Of a stretch of 7,274 nucleotides of DNA, positions 5,535-7,274 are shown piece after piece. Made by a program: the position numbers and the translations under genes. The notes beneath the pieces were generated by a model, which saw nothing but the letters and a program-made list of their open reading frames with translations, did no database searches and was not told where the DNA came from. The stretch's first letter is position 1; each line of letters starts with the position of its first letter. The stretch comes from Planctomycetota bacterium (lineage in GTDB: Bacteria > Planctomycetota > Planctomycetia > Pirellulales > Lacipirellulaceae), in the NCBI GenBank assembly GCA_022615465.1, contig JAKEGR010000210.1, forward strand, positions 1 to 7,274, written 5' to 3'.

Positions 5535-6929
5535 TCACGCCACATCGTCGCTGGAACGACCGTTGTCGGACTGGCCGTTGCCGTCCTGATGGACCGCCGG
5601 CTGACCGCTCCGCTGGGCCTCGCCATCGGCCTGAAACACCGCGCCGGTCAATCGCAGCCGGATGACTGTCTCCGCGGGGCTGATCCTGCCCAGAAATTTT
5701 CGCGGCATGCGGCAATGGACGGAAACACGCTCCTCGGCGTAAGTGCGGCTGAGGATTTCGCCGTGCTGGGCGAGATAGGCGAGCAGCCGGCCGTTGTCGA
5801 CGCCCGTCTCCACGTCGACATCCAGGAAATGCTGGCTCAGGGCGTCGCTCACGGCCGCCGCTAGCCGCGGCAATCCCTGGCCGGTCCGCGCGCTGATCGG
5901 AATGGCCGCTGGGTAGCGTTGCTGCAACATCTCCGCGGAGCCACCCTCCTCGATGGCGTCGATCTGGTTGAGCACCAGGATGGTATCCTTTTCGCGGATA
6001 CCCAATTCTTCGAGAACTTCGTACACCGCCGCGATCTGTCGCAATGTGGCCGGATTACTCGCATCGGCGACGTGGAGCAGCAAATCGGCCTGCCGGGCTT
6101 CTTCCAGCGTTGCCGTAAAACTGGCAATCAACCGGTGGGGCAGATCGCGGATGAAACCCACCGTGTCGCTCAGCAACACCGGTCCCCAGCCGGGAAGCTG
6201 CCACCGCCGCGTCCTCGTATCGAGCGTCGCAAACAATTGGTCGACGGCTAGTTCGTCCGCCCCGGTCAACGCATTGAGCAGTGTGCTCTTGCCTGCGTTC
6301 GTGTAGCCGATCAGCGACACGGTCATGTGGTCCGCCCGAGCGGCCACCTCTCGCTCGCGGCGGCGGAGCACCTTGTCGAGTTCGCCGCGCAGTTCGACAA
6401 TCCGCCGCTCGACGAGCCGGCGATCCGTTTCGATCTGCTTTTCGCCGGGTCCACGCATCCCCACGCCCGCCTTGATCCGTGACAGATGGGTCCACATCCG
6501 CTTCAGCCGCGGCAGCGAGTATTCAAGCTGAGCGAGTTCCACCGCCAAACGCGCTTCGTGGGTCCGGGCACGCGTCGAGAAAATGTCGAGAATCAACTCG
6601 GTGCGGTCGAGCACCTTGATGTCCAGGGCCTGTTCGAGATTCCGCACTTGGGCGGGAGACAGGTCGTTGTCGAAAACCACCACGTCGGCATCCGTGGCCC
6701 GGGCCAACAAACCGAGTTGCTCGAGCTTGCCCTTGCCGAGATAGGTTGTTTGATCGGGCGTCTGGCGGCGTTGAGTCAGTCGGCCCACGACCTCCGCCCC
6801 CGCCGACTCGACCAGGCCTTTTAGCTCTTCCAGATTGTCGTGATCGTCTTGGCGATCCGGCAACTCCACTCCGACCAGAATGGCCGACTCGCTTTCGACG
6901 CTCTGATTACGATCCAGTTCCTGTGCCAG
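5535..6929 (-). CDS. hflX: GTPase HflX, ribosome-associated; start upstream of the first standard codon
   Basis: HflX is a translational GTPase that, in studied bacteria, binds the 50S subunit and splits stalled 70S ribosomes, notably after heat stress. Numbering from the proposed CTG start (464 residues), the HflX N-domain contains the glycine motif RGPGEKQIETDRR (159-171). The G domain has the P-loop GYTNAGKST (208-216), ATLD (switch I), DTVGF (255-259), NQID (321-324, where NKxD is usual) and SARTG (346-350). A hydrophilic tail of about 30 residues ends the protein. The first ATG/GTG/TTG start is GTG at 6869, but coding must extend upstream: the preceding codons give SAILVG, which with the following VELP forms the conserved first strand of HflX. 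The frame closes at TAG 6942-6944, and within it only CTG 6929 has a well-spaced Shine-Dalgarno. The function call is secure; the exact start is not. Confidence 0.9.
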   Translation of the reverse strand: MAQELDRNQSVESESAILVGVELPDRQDDHDNLEELKGLVESAGAEVVGRLTQRRQTPDQTTYLGKGKLEQLGLLARATDADVVVFDNDLSPAQVRNLEQALDIKVLDRTELILDIFSTRARTHEARLAVELAQLEYSLPRLKRMWTHLSRIKAGVGMRGPGEKQIETDRRLVERRIVELRGELDKVLRRREREVAARADHMTVSLIGYTNAGKSTLLNALTGADELAVDQLFATLDTRTRRWQLPGWGPVLLSDTVGFIRDLPHRLIASFTATLEEARQADLLLHVADASNPATLRQIAAVYEVLEELGIREKDTILVLNQIDAIEEGGSAEMLQQRYPAAIPISARTGQGLPRLAAAVSDALSQHFLDVDVETGVDNGRLLAYLAQHGEILSRTYAEERVSVHCRMPRKFLGRISPAETVIRLRLTGAVFQADGEAQRSGQPAVHQDGNGQSDNGRSSDDVA

Positions 6930-6938
6930 TGGTTGAGA

Positions 6939-6943
6939 CTCCT
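6939..6943 (-). promoter_or_regulatory. Shine-Dalgarno pointing to a CTG start for hflX
   Basis: AGGAG on the minus strand lies nine bases before an in-frame CTG at 6927-6929. No ATG, GTG or TTG occurs in frame between the upstream TAG (6942-6944) and the GTG at 6869, which lies inside the conserved first strand. Confidence 0.5.
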
Positions 6944-6970
6944 ATCGAAGGTCGCGATCGTCCCCTCCCT

Positions 6971-6976
6971 ATTATA
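6971..6976 (-). promoter_or_regulatory. Candidate -10 box of hflX
   Basis: A perfect TATAAT on the minus strand lies about 41 bases upstream of the proposed start, a normal leader length. No good -35 lies 16-18 bases further upstream; a TTGACG is only six bases away, too close to pair with it. The promoter would also serve the SDR gene. Confidence 0.4.
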
Positions 6977-6999
6977 CGCCCCCGTCAAGGTCCACCGTC

Positions 7000-7076
7000 G
7001 GGGTCTGGTCCATTTTTCGGCCAACAGGCATCGACTGAGCCGGGATTGCGTCGACCGAAAACTTGGATCTGACCCC
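7000..7076. repeat. REP-like imperfect inverted repeat upstream of hflX
   Basis: The left arm (7000-7020) starts GGGGTCTGGTCCA and ends TTTTTCGG. The right arm (7055-7076) is CCGAAAA followed by CTTGGATCTGACCCC. The reverse complement of the right arm matches the left at about 18 of 22 aligned positions, with one gap, and partial similarity continues a few bases inward. The 34 bases between include no gene. The size, the paired arms and the GGGGTC ends resemble interspersed palindromes mobilised by REP-associated tyrosine transposases (RAYT). No transposase is present, so the origin is inferred. Confidence 0.5.
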
Positions 7077-7222
7077 CGGCCGCCCGTCGGCGGCTGTTTC
7101 CAGCACGCAACCTGCTGCCATGCCAGACGTCATCTGTTCCGCCTCCCTCGGTACGCCGCTGCCTGGCAACTCTTCGCTGCGGCCGCTGTCACCGCGTTGG
7201 ACAGCCTGGAACGGAGCAGCCA

Positions 7223-7274
7223 ATGGCAACGGTAATGGAAAACCCCCCTGCACCACGGCCGCTTAACGCCGCCA
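7223..7274 (+). CDS. Possible start of a divergent gene, cut by window edge
   Basis: The ATG at 7223 opens a frame to the window end: MATVMENPPAPRPLNAA. GGAG lies six bases upstream (7213-7216). It is the first ATG, GTG or TTG in this frame after the stop at 7070-7072. The 17 visible residues are proline-rich and match no family I recognise. It would be divergent from hflX. With so little visible, it may not be a gene. Confidence 0.35.
   Translation, partial: MATVMENPPAPRPLNAA

Noticed and set aside
6972..7256. 94-codon minus-strand frame upstream of hflX
   Set aside because: Its end covers the hflX -10 box and it runs through the REP-like repeat; no recognisable domain. It cannot be fully excluded.
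7063..7266. 67-codon plus-strand frame
   Set aside because: Starts inside the right arm of the REP-like repeat, has low-complexity composition and overlaps the better-placed ATG at 7223 in another frame.

Overview
The window is high-GC bacterial DNA. All well-supported genes lie on the minus strand, so it reads right to left as hflX, a short-chain dehydrogenase, groEL2, groES, groEL1 and the start of dnaJ. The groEL-groES-groEL arrangement, the HflX sequence and the GC-rich, repeat-containing intergenic DNA suggest a planctomycete, perhaps Pirellulales. This rests on general resemblance, not a database match.

Layout. (1) 1-330: first 110 codons of a DnaJ J-domain co-chaperone, cut by the window edge. 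(2) 331-548: a palindrome-rich gap. (3) 549-2168: GroEL1, with a canonical substrate/GroES-binding surface but no Gly-Gly-Met tail. (4) 2283-2582: the only GroES. (5) 2583-2714: a gap with a candidate sigma-70 promoter, an inverted repeat inside its spacer, and four heptamer repeats. (6) 2715-4394: GroEL2, with a classic GGM tail but substitutions at apical client-binding positions; its start is best read as GTG behind a strong Shine-Dalgarno. (7) 4395-4719: a non-coding leader with several inverted repeats. (8) 4720-5505: an SDR oxidoreductase. (9) 5535 to about 6929: HflX, whose coding sequence must begin upstream of the first standard start codon. (10) 6930-7274: the hflX promoter region, a REP-like inverted repeat, and a possible plus-strand gene leaving the window.

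Functionally this is a protein-quality-control and stress neighbourhood. HflX (in studied bacteria a heat-induced GTPase that splits stalled ribosomes), two GroEL paralogues sharing one GroES, and DnaJ lie on one strand. The SDR sits 29 bases behind hflX and is probably co-transcribed with it; no link to chaperones is visible. The two GroELs look specialised. GroEL1 keeps the textbook apical residues and lies downstream of groES. GroEL2 differs at positions equivalent to E. coli Y199, Y203 and L234 and has its own leader.

I see no CIRCE element (the HrcA operator), yet nearly every chaperone leader carries a different inverted repeat, so regulation here may be non-canonical. I found no wholly new system. 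The observations most worth checking are the split between the GroELs, the hairpin before dnaJ, the likely CTG start of hflX, the heptamer array and the REP-like element.
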